A DNA stretch of 64,000 nt from Puffinus mauretanicus (lineage: Eukaryota; Chordata; Aves; Procellariiformes; Procellariidae), in contig JAJKFH010002994.1 in the NCBI GenBank assembly GCA_023333565.1, positions 372,001-436,000 of the forward strand, written 5' to 3'. Below the pieces are notes generated by a model, which worked only from the letters and a program-made list of their open reading frames with translations, was not told the origin of the DNA and did no database searches. A program made the translations under genes and the position numbers. Every line of letters begins with the position of its first letter. Within the stretch, counting starts at the first letter, position 1. This document shows positions 35,542-47,676 of the stretch, piece by piece.

Positions 35542-36250
35542 ATATCACAGAGTTGTTTCTCTCCTTCCCCTCCAAACCCCCCCAGTGTACATTTTACCTC
35601 CCGTGCTGGCAGCTGCTGGGAAATAAAGACAAGTTAATAGACAAGATCCACTGGATCTTGGATAACCTCTTCCCCCAGTAATTCCATCCAGCTTGCAGGG
35701 AGCCACACTGCCAGCCCGTGCGTGGGGCTGGAGCATCACCCAAGCCGCTCAGCACGCCGCTGGTCTGGGTACACTGGCGTGGGACCCCAGGGGTACCAAC
35801 CCCACCCAAGGGGGTCCCCAGGGTGCAGCCACGTGATGCTGTGCAAAGCATCGCTAGGGCTGGGCATCATGAATGCAGCCTGGGGCTTGGAGGCAGCGTG
35901 CTGTGTCTGGAAATAAAGCAAAGACACCCCCTCCGTGCCCCAAAAGAAAAGCTGGCTATTTCCTGAAAAAATAAAAATAAATATAAAAATTTTTTAAAAA
36001 AATAGAGCTTTTGGTAAAGGAGGTCAGAGGCTGTTGTCTCTTCCCTCTTGCTCAGGTGCCACCTCACCTGCCTGTCTCCGGCCGGGGAGCTTCCCGCAGA
36101 AAAGTAACCAGCCCAAAGTCTATTTTTAACCACCACAATAGCAGAGCCTCCCGAGAGGAGCGGCCGAAGCCCTGTCCCCAACCAAGCAATCTCACGTTTC
36201 CCTCGCTAAGCCTAGATTTCCTTCCGCCCCTCAGCCCGCAACAAAACCCT

Positions 36251-36274
36251 TCTCCTCCTCCTCCTCCTCCTCCT
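36251..36274. repeat. (TCC)n microsatellite
   Basis: About eight uninterrupted TCC units on the plus strand. Confidence 0.9.
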
Positions 36275-37969
36275 GGCTTCCCATCCTTGTAAAACCATTT
36301 GCACATCCTCGCTGGGGCCACGCGGCAGCGGGGTGCACGGCGTCACGCACACGCGTTATATATTAACCACCGACCTGGTACCTCAGGGTGGACCCTTCCC
36401 GGACCCAGACATGCCAAATAACGGGCGATTTAGCTGCTCACTCACCACCCCTGGATGTACCTGAAACTCAGGGGATTTAAAGAAAAAACCCCACAACAAA
36501 AAACTAACTGCAGTTCCCAAAACAAGTGCAAACTCCTTTCAAAAGAAGACTCTTGCCCTGTAGATCGCTATGCCATTAAGGGGCTCCTCGGGTGTTTTTG
36601 GGGACTAAGCTGCGCGGTCAGTGGTGCAGGATGCCCAGCAAAGCGCATCCCGATGCGGTACGGCACAGCCATCGCTGCGTGCCTCCATCCCGGCTCACCG
36701 CTGGGGATCCCTCCTTCGTTAGGGCAGAGGAAGGGGAACCCCCCAAGATTGTATTTCAATTACGGCACATAATAAACATGGGATAAAGTTACATAGGTCC
36801 GTATGAAATTTTCTCATTATGTTTTTTACTTCGCAGATCCAATTCCCCACACACATCACTGTCTCATACCCGCCTGCAAACAGCGTTAAACTGCTGCCTA
36901 ATGGTATCTGAGCTCGGGAAATTCAATTCTACCCAGCGCCTTACCCAGGACTGCTACAATCGCTGCTAATTGCTTAAGTGGTGTATTAAGCAAAACACCT
37001 CATAAAAATTCCAGTGGGCTTTGAAACCCCCTCTCAACCAGCCGATGCCAAAACACCCTGTTATGGCTGCCATCCCTGGCAACCTCAAATATCCCTTTTC
37101 CCTTGGCTGTGCAGGGAAGCTCCGGGCAGGCAGCGCTCCGTACCCAGCGTGGCGGCCGTGACCAGGCAGGAGGGATTTACAGGCTGTGTCCGACTTCTCC
37201 GCCAGCCCTTCCCGTTCTGCCAGGGCACTGCCCTGCTCCAGTGCCACCACAGCCCCTCTCCTGCCCCAGGGTCTTTGCATGCCAAACACTGCCAGGACCG
37301 GGTGTAGCCCAGCACAAACCTGCTCCCGTCTTCCCGATGGGACCCTGGAGTGGACACACACTGGGTCCCTCGCCTGTCCCCCCCACCTCCGAAGCGGCAC
37401 CTGTGGGTGTTGATGGACGCAGCGCTCCGGCCGAGTCTCGCCCCAAGCCCAGACCCTGCACCCGGCAGCGCGGGCGCTCCCCCAGTGAGCAGATCCCCCA
37501 AGCCCTTCTGGTTTTCCCTTTACCAAAAATCAGGTCTGGGATGCAGTTATTCCCTTTAGGGATAACCTCTCCTCCTCTCCGCTGCAATGGACCCAGCTGG
37601 AATTCAAACCAATTCCCGGGAGTCGGGGAGCACGCCAGGCGCTCCCCGCAGTGGCAGGGTCCCCAGCTTCCCTCTGCCAGCCTCCGCTCTCTGCTCACAT
37701 GAGAAAGCGGAGCGCTGAGCCAGGCACAAGCCTCCAACCCTTATCCCACCACCTCCCTGGCATCCACGGGCCGGGAAACCGGCCGAGGGCAAGCGAGGGC
37801 ACCAAGAGGCGGGTGTGCCCGGAGGGGAGCGCTGCCAGCAGTGGTTCTGCTGGCCTTCGGGCTGGAGAAGAGCAGGGGAGGCAGCGCTGCCCTGGGGCAT
37901 CCCGGGCAGCCTGATTCAGCAAGAGCAGCAGATGTGCAACCATCGTTGGGTTTCTCTGCCTGCCCCGGG

Positions 37970-37998
37970 AAGAGGAAGAGGAGGAGGAGGAGGAGGAA
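37970..37998. repeat. (GAG)n / (GGA)n microsatellite
   Basis: GGAAGAGGAAGAG runs into seven or so GAG units on the plus strand. Confidence 0.9.
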
Positions 37999-39349
37999 GG
38001 GCATTAGCCAGCAACATCCTCATCTTAAAGAGATGGGTGATTTACCTCCAAGGAGGAAGGACAAGAGGAGGTTGGAGAAAACCACCCTGCCATGAGCATG
38101 CACAAGATGTGCTCCAACCGGCCCAGGAGAGGAGGGGACAGACCTGAGGTCAAGAGAAGCAGCCAGAAGAGGTAACCAGAAGCAACCTCGGCTCCCCTGA
38201 GCCAACTGAGGGGCTCACGCTTGAGGAAGGCAATTTTAACCCCAAAGCCTTGCCCAGAGCAGGACAGGGGAGGCTCCATTCTGCAGCCCCCAAGACTGAC
38301 TTGTCCCACGCAACGACACAGGGATAACGGTTGCCTTGCGTTGGGTGAGACACCGGGAGGCAAACCCACACCCTTCTCAAACGCATGTCAACAGGCTGGA
38401 GTATCTCTGCAAGAATTATGCAACTTTTTTAGAAATAAATTGTTCAACGACCACCCTGGGGTGCGCTGCAGTGTTACAGCAATGGAGAGGCACTATGCAG
38501 CAACAGCAAGGAGTGCAAGAGGGGATGTCCAAGGGCACTCACGATCCCATCTAAGCACATCTCCTGGCAGCACACAACCACCTGTCTGTGCAAACGCGAT
38601 GGCCGAGGGCCCCAGGGTAGGAGGGCTGAGCATTTCAGAGGAGCGTTTCAGGGCGGTTTAGGAGCACAATCCCTATTTAGAAGCACAGCCCCAGATGCCC
38701 AGCATTGCAACCACGGTCCTTCTCCACTAGTCTCCCAACAAACCAAACCAAAAGTCCCCATGCAGGGGAGGTTTGAGTAATCCACTCAAAGAAACAGTGG
38801 CAAGACCTCCCAAGGATTTTGGGCAGGGTGTTGGATGGACAGAGCGGTTTTACCTCCTCTCCCGTTCCAGTTCACAGGGTCCCCGAGGTGCCGGCAGCGC
38901 GGTTCTCCCAGGTCAAGTGCATAACTTCCACTGATGGATTTCTACACTGGAACGAGGGACCAGACCGACTCAGAGGGGTCTGGAAGGCAAAGTTTTATGT
39001 GGTCAAGCCCTGGAGTGAGTGCAATTGCCGCAGTTCTGTTGCACTTCAGGGTGACTGGCCACTTCAGCAGAAACTATAAATAAGCCGAAAGGCCACGGAG
39101 AAAGCCCCTCTGGTTTCCAAAGGCCTTCACGTGACGCAACCCAGAGCTAGGGCTGGAGGAAGTTCAGGAGCTGCAGTTGCCCCACGAGTGACCCCGGAGC
39201 CCCGTGGGAATTGGGAGGCACTGGCTGCCCAGGCGGGACCCGGCTGGCAGGAGGGGGGGGAAGGCAAACCACCCACAGCAGCCTGCAGCCCTCAGGCAAA
39301 GCCCAAGCAAACAATAATGATTAAAAAAGAAAAACAACAGAGCATCTCC

Positions 39350-40110
39350 GCGGGGCCATGCGCGCTGTCCGTGCCCCCCCCGCCGAGCATCCCCCCGCCC
39401 CGGGGAGCTCCGGACCGAGCCGGGACCCAGCGAGTTTCGCCCCCCGCCCCCGGCACGGCATCTGCCCCCGGAGCGGAGCGGCCCCAGCACCGCCCTCCGG
39501 CCTCTCTCCTTCCCCCCGCCGGGGCGATGCTCACCGGGAGGGGGAAGGAACCGGGAGGCGGAGGCGGGGGGAGGCGGCGGCGGCGGCAGCCCCCGGCCCG
39601 GCCGAGCAGAGCCCCAGCCCAGCGGCCTCCCCCGGTTTCCCCCCGCCGCGGGGGCGACCCTCCCCGGGGCGGAGTGGGGGGGGGACGACGACTCCGCGCT
39701 CCCGTTGCAAGCGGGGACCCTCCCCCAGAGCGGGGTGGGGGGGTCCGCTCCCAAACGGGGGGGAACCGGGGAAAACAAGGGACCTCCCCCCTCCCCTGCC
39801 GCCGCCAAAGGCGACCGCCATCCGGTACCGGAGGGATGCGCTCACCCGGCCCGCTGCTCGCTGCTCCCGGCGCGGCGCGGCTCGGCGCGGCTCCCGGGGC
39901 CAGCACTGCCCCGCCGCCCCCCGCACCGCCCGGCAACGCCGCCTCCCGCCCCTCCCACCGCCCGCCGCTTTAAAGGGCCCCGCCCGGCGCCGGCGGGGGT
40001 CCCGCTCCCGCCCCTGCCCCGGGCCCAGCCCAGCCCAAACGGGGTGCAACGCACCGGGCCGGGGTCCCCCGGGGGGCTGCACCCCGCCTGGGGGGGTCAT
40101 CCATCCCCTC
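39350..40110 (-). promoter_or_regulatory. SH2B2: Strong CpG island, probable SH2B2 promoter
   Basis: This is the most CpG-dense stretch in the window, with many GGGCGGGG or CCCCGCCC GC boxes. On the minus strand a TTTAAA at 39969-39974 could act as a TATA-like element with a start near 39940. Sequence from there to 39846 ends in a good splice donor (CCGG|GTGAGCG). That would make a non-coding exon 1 of about 95 bases spliced to the acceptor at 28415. Position relative to SH2B2 supports the assignment. The start site is inferred. Confidence 0.65.
39846..39940 (-). other. SH2B2: Predicted non-coding exon 1 of SH2B2
   Basis: The extent is defined by the TTTAAA-derived start estimate and the GTGAGC donor at 39845-39840. 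It lacks an ATG in the SH2B2 frame, consistent with translation starting in the next exon. Alternative donors in the island cannot be excluded. Confidence 0.4.
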
Positions 40111-40150
40111 CGACCCCATTGCCTGTGCTGCTGGGGCGGCGTGTCTGTGA

Positions 40151-40262
40151 GAGCACCCCGAATCCCCTGGAGGGCACCCCGAATCCTCAGAGGGTACCCC
40201 GAATCCTCAGAGGGCACCCCAAGCCCCCCAAAACCCCCCCAAGTCCTGGGAGGGCACCCCCG
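40151..40262. repeat. ~20-bp minisatellite beside the CpG island
   Basis: Three near-perfect copies of GGGCACCCCGAATCCTCAGA (period 20), followed by two or three degenerate copies ending in AGGGCACCCC. It lies about 200 bases upstream of the inferred SH2B2 start. Confidence 0.85.
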
Positions 40263-40681
40263 TGCCCTAAGAAGGGAGAGCAGCATTTTCTTACCCCATC
40301 TACCAGCCCCAAAGCTCATTTTTGCGCTGCATATGGGAGGGGATTTGGGGTGATCCCCCGGCACCCCCACATCCCCGGGGTTCGGAAGACAGCGCTGCGT
40401 GGCCGGAGTGGGCTGCGGGTGGAGGTTTGCGGGCCAGCCCCGGCGCTCGCCTTCGCTGTCCTGCTGACATAGTTATAGGGCCCATCTCCGAGCACGGTTC
40501 CCCTACCAAGGGGGTCAGGACAGATTTATAATCCGCATTTTACCGCAGGGGAACTGAAGCCCAGAGAGGTTTAAGTGATTTCGTCAGGGGTCACATTACC
40601 GTGGGCTGCCTCCCGGACCCCGCACGGCCCCCCCCGGGGCCTCCCCACTCCGTGTCCACCGGGCAGATAAGGATGACTCAC

Positions 40682-40714
<33 letters not shown>

Positions 40715-43700
40715 AAGAAAAAGGATTTGCAGGAGGAACAAATCCTTTTTACTTCTGCGAAGCACCTGTAGGATTAAGACAATGCTGGTTATGTAAGGGG
40801 CGGAGAGGGGGGTGGGTTTTTATTACTGTTATTATTTATTTATTATGCTTCCTTGCCATCCTCTTACCCTGCAAGGTGTAATCCGGGCAGATTTTGGGAG
40901 AGGCTGCTCTGGGGGCACTCAGAGGATGCAGAAACAAGGAGGGAGGTTGGCTGTAGGGCTGTTGCACAGTGATGCACCATTTGCTTTTTCTTCCCCCAAA
41001 CCCCCTAAAGCACAAGAGCGCAGCGTTTTCCTAAACCTCTTTTTTTGTGTTTTAGGCAGCAGTGTGAAACATGGGGCAAGGGGGATTTGCAAAAGCGCTG
41101 TCCAGGAGGCACGACCGGGGCATGGACTCTTGACTTCTCTCCTTGTTTTCATCATTGCCGGTTTTGTGGTGATTTTAGGTGAATACCCCCCCTCCTGCTT
41201 CTGGCTAGTCACGATTTCCCTTCCCGGGGGTGTTTTGAGGATGAATTAATGCTCACGAGAGACTGGAGCCCACTGCTCAGCACGGGTTACCCTGGACAGA
41301 CCACATTCGCCCATCTCCCGCAGCGGCTGATGGTGTGTTTCCACTCCCCTCCCCTTCCCCGGCCTCTCCTCCAAAAAGCCTCTCTCCCATTCATATACAT
41401 TTGTAAAGAAAATACACAATCAATAGTCTCTTAGGCTGGAATTTCATTAAGGGTTTCATTGCACTCGCTATCGATCGCCAGCAGGGCTGGGAGCCACACG
41501 CCGTGGGTCCGGCAGCCCCGACGGATGCGGAGGATGCCCTGCCCTGCCCTGCCCGCACCGTGGGGCCATCCGGACCATCCTCCCTGGCAAAGGGGCAGCC
41601 GTGGCAAGGACAGCCCCGGGTTTCATACCGGCCGGGCAGATGATCCGGCTGGGTCAGCAAAGGGGCTGGGGGGTGCTGGGGCAGAGGCAGCACGGTGGGT
41701 GCAGAGAGCCTGGCAGGGTGTGCTGCGACCCACGGCACCCTGTGCCCCCCCGGCGCGTGGCCCCGTCCCCTCAAACCCCGCAGATGTCACCCAGCACTGC
41801 GAGGCCAGCGTGCCGCTGGGGACCACTCGCTTCAGACCCTTCTTTGCCCCTCCTAGATTTCAATCACCATATGAGCCGCAGAAAGCCCAGCATCCCAGCT
41901 TTTACTAAATTCCCAGATTTTACTAAATATCACGCGAGAGCAAAACACGCCGGGAGTCCGGGGAAGGGCCGGGATGCTGGGATTTCTTCCATGAACCAGG
42001 ATAAATGCTTTGTGACTGCAAATGCCGTGGTACCCAACAGGCTCTCTCCTGCCTTCCCTCTGTGGGTAGCTGCTTGTTTCAGGATGTGTAAAACAAGGTC
42101 GGGAAGCCTGGCCTTGCTTGCGATGAAATGCCGGGTAACCTTGCGGGGCTGCAATTAAAAAGAAAACCAGGGCTCCAAGCGTGGAAATGCACAGTTTGCA
42201 GCTCTGCTGGTCAGTCACTTGAAAAATCAAGTGAAAAATCTCAACCTGCAAAAGGATTTGAGGGCTAATTTTAGGTCTGCGCCTTGACCAAAGAGATCTA
42301 CAATAATTGCCGGGGTGAAAGTTTAACTTCTCCTGCGACTTTTCTCAGCAATCCCCGAGGAACCATGTTCTGCTGCGCAAAGAGCATCCCCGGTCCAGCT
42401 CCCCAAATTATCTTTTTAAGGGTTTATTTTTAAACCAAAGCCACAGGCCACATTCAGACTGTAAATTCTCCACGAGTCCCACTCTGCAGCTGGTGGGAGC
42501 TCCCGTGGACGGGGATGGGCTTCGGCTCGAATCCTTGGCCCCGGTTTCTGGCCCCGCTCATCCCTCTCCCATCACCACGGACGCGGCACCGCTGCCCGGG
42601 CGGACACCACCATCCCCATTCATCACTAAACCCTTTTAATAGAAACCGTGATGCGAGCAAAGCAGAACATATTGCTTGTAGAAACACGGCCTTTCTGCTA
42701 TGCTAAGTGATTTAAAACTGGTGGTGAATAAACCTAATATCTGCTCGCTTCTGCCAATTCTCATTACGCCGGGACTCCCTCGGAGCTATTAGCTGCCTTA
42801 AAAAGTCGCTGGAAGGAGTCAAGCGAGCGGCGCAGCCAGCGCTGGGGAGGGCTGCTGGCAGCCGCCCGGCTGGAGCGTGACGTGCCCTTGAAATCCTGCG
42901 CCCGGAGGCATCCGGCGGCCGAACCCTGCCAGCTCCGGCAGCGTGCCCTCCGCCGCCCGCGCCTCCCGGCAAAGCCGGTTATTTTTAATTTCACCGCCTC
43001 CATCCTCGCCGCGTCCCGGGGCAGGCGGGAGGTTATCCGGCGAGCGGGGACCGTAATGCTTTTGTAGATTTTCTTGCAAAACCCGAATGCAGTGTGTTTG
43101 CAAAGCCACAAAACCACGGTGGGGAGAGAGGAGCCTGTTAGGGGGAGGAAAGCAGGGGCGGGAAGCGAAGCGTTTTGTCCAGCATCCCAGGAAAAACCTG
43201 GAAAGGGAGGTAGGAGACCTTCACGGCCGTGGCACGGGGCAGCCCAGCCAAGGACCTGCTTCTGAAACCATTTCATGGTGCAGACATGGCAAAAAGCCGG
43301 GTGCGTGTGTGAGCTGTCAGCCGGGCAGATGGGCCCCGGGCTTCTCCTGGGTTGTCACAGCTGCAAATTGTCCGGGAACAGTCTCTAATGAGATGCAAGG
43401 GAAGGATTTACTGGAGAAAGATGTCACAGGGATGAAAGGGGAAGGGAGAAGAAAGCGGGAGAAATAGCAGTTTGGGTTTGTGTTTATTTGTGCAGGGGAA
43501 ATTGCTTTAAAATGTCCTTTGGCAGGTTAGAGAAGGCAACCAGCCACTGCCAGCCTGGCTGCGGGGCTGGAGGAGCCTGCCCCTGGGCATTGCGCTGACG
43601 GGAAAGACCCTGACGGGAAAGACCTTGACGTGCAAATTCCCTTCTCCTCCTCAACCCCCGCCTCAGGACTTACCTGCGCGAAGGAGAAAAGCCCTTTCCC

Positions 43701-46700
43701 TTCGGCACAAAGACCGTGGCTAAAACTTCCTCTGCAACCTGAGCTTTTCCTTCCCCCGCTGCCCAGGGTGCCTGCGCAGCCCTGGTTGAGCGATGCTCTC
43801 CCAAGATGACCCTCAAAGATGGACAAGCCCAACCGCAGACCAGCGCAAAGCCAGACCAGCTGAAATCCCTCAGGGGAGGATATACAAACAGGACCAAACC
43901 CCCTCCTCATCTTCCCCAGGGATGACCGATGGGGTTTGGATGGAGACAGAGAGCACCGGCCCAGCGCAGGAGCCGTGCAGGAGAGCAGCCGGCCAGCTCG
44001 CAGCATCAACAATTCGTCCCGCGTCCTTCTTGTGTGTGCGCAGCCCGTCCCCCGCCGCGTCCCGGCTCTTCTGCACTTCAAACGTCCGTTCAGGATCGTG
44101 TCCAGCGGCCTCTCAGTGTTGGACCCAGCTGAGAAGGGAGTGATATTTAGGGTTGATGAGTGGGAAAGGAGTGCAATCTCCCAAAACCACTGTCAGGCGG
44201 AGAGGGGGTTTGGGGCTCGACCCTTCCGCATCCCTGGCAGTGCTGGGAGCGGTTTTAGAAGCAAGAAGAGGGTGTCCAGCTCGGTGTCAGTGGACACGAT
44301 CCATGGCTTCAAGATTTACCATCCTGAAGTGTTTCATTCTGCCTGATCTTGATGCCTCCACTGGGACGGAGCTCCCCGGGCCCCTCCGAGCGCCCCGGCC
44401 CCACACCAGCAGGACGGTATTTGTGCTCACTCAGTGCCTCCACCATCTTTTGAAGAGAGCTGGTTGCATTCAGAAACACAACGTGTCCTCCGAGGACATG
44501 TCACTCGCGAGGGAGTCGGGTCTCTGCGGGGGGGGGGGAAGCCACAGGAGCCCAGCGCCGGTGCTGCCGCTGCTCTTCTTCCTCCTGCAGATGCAAATGA
44601 AAAGCGATGCTTTTTCTGTGCTAAAACTTCCCCCCCGTGCCCGCCGGCAGGGCGGCAGGTGGAGAGCTCGCCAAGCGTGCAAGCGTTTGCAAGCAGATGC
44701 AGAACCCTGCCTCGGGACGAGCACCCAGACGCCAGTCTTTGTGTCGGGGGGACGTGAGTGTGTCCACACCTGGGGCTGCAGAGCTGAAACTCTAGCAAAA
44801 AAAAAAACCCCAAATCCCAGTGTGATTGCTCTTGCCTCCTCTCGGGCTCTGCTCCTTTGCTGCTCCCCGCGGCCGTGCCTGCCCCGCCGGGGTGACCGGG
44901 TCCATGTCCCTCCCGAGGGGACAGGCACCTTCTGCACCTTCTTTTCCAAACTGCCTCCCATTTCTGCTGGAGCAAGGTCAGAAGCTATCAGGTTGTCTCT
45001 TAAATATCCCTTTTCTTTGTGCTGTTCTGCTCTGCTGGGGCTGTGCTTGAAAGACGGTGTCAGAGGCTTTGTTTTGCCTGGGCAGAGCACCCTGGGCAGA
45101 GGAACCAGCCACGGAAGGAAAAGGCTTCAAAAAGCCTTCCCACACATCCTCCGTGGCTGTGCTGTCTTGGCCAGGGGTTTTTCCAGAAGCGAAGCCCTTC
45201 TCGCTGAATCACGCTTCGGTCGCCTCCCGCAGCTGCATCTATTTGGTGGCTTCTGCTTGGGGACGGGCTTGGGACCCCCCACTTTGCTGGTCCTGCCCCC
45301 CAGCCGGGCTGATGGAGCCATTCGCGCCGAGGACCACGCCGAGCTCTCCCACGGGGTCTGTCCCAGGTCGAATCCTTCCCCCTTTGCTCTCCCCGGGCAT
45401 CCCACAGCCACGGGGTCCCTCGACGCCGCTGCTCCAGGCTCCCATTTATCCCGGCGGTCCCTCTGCTCCATGCCCGCAGCCTCCAGCCGGTGGGATCCAA
45501 ACCCCTGGAGATTTCAGGCATGCAGAAAGGGCTTTCGCACTCCTGCAACGACAGCTCCTTGCACCTGGTGATGGAGGGGAAACTGCGCTCTTTCGTTGCG
45601 GTTTCCCAGGGTTTTGCCTTTCCTACAGGCTGGAAAATGCCCTTCAGGCAACCTTGGCCTTGAAGCAGTCCCACGCTGCCGGGTCAGGCTGGCCCCGGTG
45701 TTTCCGCAGCGCAAAGCTCTCCCTGCAGCAGCTCTGAATGCACGTTTGCACGTGTGTTTAGAAGAAAAAAAAAAAAGCATTAAATATTAAAGGCAAAACC
45801 ATCTTTGCCTGGACTCAGAGAAGCTCTTAAAAATGTTAGCAGCTCCAAAATCCCAACCCTCCCTTCGCTTTGAAAGCTTCTTCCATCTTTCTAGCAGCCC
45901 GTGGGGAGCGGGTGCGAGGTGTGCGCGAGCAGCAAGGCTGGCGTGCAAGGAGCCGCCCAAGGAGTCCCCAAAGCGAAGCCACGCGGCTCACAGCAGCGGC
46001 CGGGAAATTCCTAAACCCTGTGAGCCTGCAAGGAGCGGTGTGCGGAGGGGAACTGGGAAAAAGCCCTGGAAAATCCCAGTTCTGGGTCAAGGCGCTGGAA
46101 AGTGGTCAGCAAGGGCAGCCCCCTCCCCACCCTGGGGCAGGCTGTGTCACCCCAGAAGAGGGTGACACCACGCTGGGGCAGGACGGGTCCCATCCTGCCC
46201 CCCACGCACCTGGGAGATGCCCCGATTGCCGTGCAGCCCCAGCAGCACATGGGGATGGCATTAGGGTCCCCTCCATCAATGGGGACCCCGCGGGGGGGGG
46301 GGTGACACGGCCCCAGCTGCTGCTTTTCCTCTGCAGGGGAACGGCGATGCCCGACCTGCTCCCGCACCGCCTGCTGCCCGGCTGGGGGGATGCGTGACGG
46401 GCTGCAGAGGGGACAGCGTTTGCAGAGCAAAGCAAGTTATTTTAATGCAAGGAGCCCTTTCCCGGCTGCTGAGGGTGCAGCGCTGGCTCCCTGCACCTGG
46501 GAAAAGGCGAAGCCTTTTGGGGACATCAGTGGGACCATTCCTGTGGGTCCAGCCCAGAGCCCTCCCCTGTGCTGAACATCTTCTCCGAGTCTCTAAAACC
46601 ACCAAGGGACTTAAAACCCCCCACTATTCCCTACAGAGCCCTTTCTTTCCCCAAGAGACCCTCACGGGGGGACCCCACTGATCCCTCTGCGGCTGGCACC

Positions 46701-47399
46701 TGCAGGACCACGGCCCCGAGCATCACCCTGCAGCATCGCCCCTCCGCAGCACGGACAGACAGGCTCAGCGTGGACCAGCACGGTGAGGAGGGGTTTCCAT
46801 AGCGACAGGCACCCGAAAAGCCCCAGATCCTGGGTGTTCAGGGCAAGGATTTGGGGTGGGGGTCAGTGTGCCGAGGGGGTACCCGGGAGCCCCGTGCTGC
46901 AGGCGGTTTGCTACTGGGGTGCATCTTTCCCCCCGCTCCCATCGTCCCTGGGATGGCTCCACATCTCCTAAAATCACGCCTTGCATCGCCTCCCTTGATG
47001 ACCCACCGTGCGTTTCGCAGGATGCCTGGGGATGCAGCGGGGTGCTCAGCCCCCTCAGGACCCCGGTGCTGCCAGCCCAGCCCTGCCTCCCCCGGGGAGC
47101 TGGGGAGCGTGGCCAAGCCCCAGCGGGGTGTGTGGGTTCCCCTCCGCCCCCACTCCCTCCCCGGCTATTTTTGGCCACGTACCCGGCAGGCCACGTGCTG
47201 GTTCCTCCCCCCGCTGCCGGTGGGGACAGTTATTCTGGGCAAGAGGAGACGTCAGAGGAGGTCGTGCCAGGGCTGCGGTGCTGCCTTCGGCGCCGGCACC
47301 GCTCCTCTGCGGGTGGGAAAGCCGGGCTTTGCTGCAGCGGGTGGCATTGGGGGTTTTTTTTCACCCGTTTTGCGTTACAGTGCTGAGCTCACAGCGTCT
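40263..47399. other. Intergenic, no recognised gene
   Basis: GC-rich spacer between the SH2B2 CpG island and the CASP 3' end. The longest frame is a plus-strand 472-codon ORF at 44153-45571. It has no recognisable domain, low-complexity composition and overlapping long frames on the other strand, as expected from GC-rich non-coding DNA. A CpG-rich patch lies at about 42820-43030. Confidence 0.6.
40683..40712. repeat. A30 homopolymer
   Basis: Thirty consecutive A's on the plus strand, followed by a purine-rich stretch. No retroposed element is recognisable to its left. It could be a homopolymer expansion or an old retroposed tail. Confidence 0.9.
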
Positions 47400-47676
47400 G
47401 TGCAATGGGGGCAAAGCACCAGTGCAGGGGACAAAGCACTAATGCAATGGGGAAAAAGCACCGTGCAATGGTGATGAAGGATTAATGCAATAGGGGAGAA
47501 GCACTAATGCAATAGGGGAAAAGCACCATGCAATGGTGACAAAGAACTAATGCAACGGGAACAAAGCACCCTGCGATGGGGACAAAGCGCCATGCCGTGG
47601 GGACAAAGCACCACGCAATGGTGACAAAGCACTAATGCAGTGGGGGCAAAGCTCCATCAGTGGGGACAAGGCACAG
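47400..47676. repeat. ~21-bp degenerate minisatellite
   Basis: About 13 copies of a unit resembling TGCAATGGGGACAAAGCACCA, with CTAA replacing CC in alternate copies (CACTAATGCAATGG). The unit length varies from 18 to 22 bases and copies differ by several substitutions, so the array is fairly old. Confidence 0.88.

Larger units (their letters stand above)
28415..39845 (-). other. SH2B2: SH2B2 first intron (~11.4 kb, inferred)
   Basis: This spans from the acceptor upstream of the coding start to the predicted donor of a non-coding first exon. It contains a 23-bp tandem repeat (29685-29758), a CR1 with reverse-transcriptase remnant (34408-35541), small GGCA, TCC and GAG microsatellites (about 33020-33050, 36251-36274, 37970-37998), and an AT-rich patch at about 36770-37020. 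No other exon is recognised. Confidence 0.6.

Noticed and set aside
39131..40472. Several 200-330-codon frames across the CpG island
   Set aside because: Overlapping frames on both strands through GC boxes. None has a family match, and the region behaves like a promoter and 5' UTR.
40683..40712. A30 run as the tail of a retroposed gene
   Set aside because: No processed-gene sequence or target duplication is visible next to it. It is listed only as a homopolymer.
44153..45571. 472-codon plus-strand open frame in intergenic DNA
   Set aside because: No recognisable domain, no start or splice context, competing long frames on the other strand, and amino-acid composition typical of GC-rich non-coding DNA. 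Worth a database search but not callable as a gene.
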